Of a stretch of DNA of 6,700 nucleotides, positions 6,304-6,700 are shown piece after piece. The first letter of the stretch is position 1. Every line of letters starts with the position of its first letter. A program made the translations under genes and the position numbers. This DNA comes from Anaerolineales bacterium (GTDB lineage Bacteria; Chloroflexota; Anaerolineae; Anaerolineales; E44-bin32). The notes under the pieces were generated by a model. That model saw nothing but the letters and a program-made list of their open reading frames with translations. It ran no database searches and had not been told where the DNA came from. The stretch is from assembly GCA_023250385.1 (NCBI GenBank), contig JAHFAU010000103.1, positions 1 through 6,700 of the forward strand, in the 5' to 3' direction.

Positions 6304-6700
6304 TCAGGTGGCCCGGAGCTCGTTTAGTAGGGACGTGAGCAGGTGAGGCAGGTCGGTCAGAAGGCCGGTGGCTCCGGCGGAAATGTACTCGCTCATGGCG
6401 GCCGGCTCGTTCACGGTCCAGGGATAGACGTCGATACCTGTGGCGCGCAATCGGGCGACTTCCCCAGGCGGCGTTGTGCTTGCCGGAGGCAGATAGGCCT
6501 GAACTTGAAGCCGCTGGACCAACCCGACCGGATCGGGGTCCGGAGTGAAGACCAGGATGCCCATGGCGAGACTCGGAGCCAAAGGACGGGCCCGCTGCAG
6601 GAACCGGATCTGGAAGGAAGTCAAAAGCACGCTCTCAATCGCGCCGAGTTCCTGGATGAGCGCAATCGTGTCTTCGACGACGTGCCTCTCCCCCGGAGCG
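6304..6700 (-). CDS. Glycerophosphodiester phosphodiesterase family protein, C-terminal part (5' end outside window)
   Basis: The frame is open from the stop (TGA, 6304-6306) to the window edge, giving 132 C-terminal residues; the true start lies beyond 6700. The family hydrolyses glycerophosphodiesters to glycerol-3-phosphate and an alcohol using a TIM barrel. What is visible fits the end of that barrel: a strand and turn reading LLTSFQ (family consensus resembles 'SF' plus polar), then IDVYPWTVNEPAAM, then the segment GATGLLTDLP, which matches the usual 'GVDGIITDxP' ending. The catalytic histidines and the N-terminal HRG motif are outside the window and cannot be checked. No signal peptide can be judged. 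The PHP phosphoesterase begins only 11-35 nt after this stop, so the two are probably co-transcribed. A GTG at 6628-6630 is in frame, but the reading frame continues upstream with family-like sequence, so it is not the start. Confidence 0.88.
   Translation of the reverse strand, partial: APGERHVVEDTIALIQELGAIESVLLTSFQIRFLQRARPLAPSLAMGILVFTPDPDPVGLVQRLQVQAYLPPASTTPPGEVARLRATGIDVYPWTVNEPAAMSEYISAGATGLLTDLPHLLTSLLNELRAT

Noticed and set aside
6304..6630. A short complete 108-residue gene starting at 6630
   Set aside because: The frame continues to the window edge with GDPD-like sequence, so the GTG at 6630 is internal and the gene is simply cut by the window.

Overview
This is a high-GC bacterial window in which every supported gene lies on the minus strand, so transcription runs from position 6700 towards 1. 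The substrate-binding lipoprotein has an LTAAC lipobox followed by an Ala/Pro/Thr/Glu-rich linker. That style, together with the GC-rich codon use and frequent GTG starts, suggests a Chloroflexota-type bacterium. This is an inference from general appearance, with no marker gene to confirm it.

Layout in the direction of transcription. (1) 6700-6304: the C-terminal part of a glycerophosphodiester phosphodiesterase (GDPD), cut by the window edge. (2) 6268-5366: a PHP-type metal-dependent phosphoesterase of the CehA/McbA kind, starting just after the GDPD stop. (3) 5365-5070: a 296-nt gap with no gene. It holds a pair of imperfect direct repeats and ends in a strong ribosome binding site. (4) 5069-1087: a complete PotABCD/AfuABC-like ABC importer, in the order lipoprotein, permease, permease, ATPase. 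The permease-permease and permease-ATPase junctions are both 4-nt GTGA overlaps. The lipoprotein-permease junction carries a perfect 14-bp hairpin. (5) 1086-906: a gap with a small hairpin. (6) 905-30: a ten-helix EamA/DMT-family membrane transporter.

The cassette suggests uptake and hydrolysis of a small organic solute, with GDPD and PHP phosphoesterases encoded beside a high-affinity importer. A phosphodiester or other organophosphate is a reasonable guess for the ligand, by analogy with ugpQ beside ugpBAEC. The importer, however, looks like the polyamine/ferric/phosphonate type rather than the sugar/glycerol-phosphate type, so the substrate is unproven.

I found no mobile element, CRISPR array, tRNA or rRNA, and no clearly novel defence or mobile system. 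The most notable unexplained signals are the hairpin at 3817-3847 and the duplicated motif at 5111-5217.
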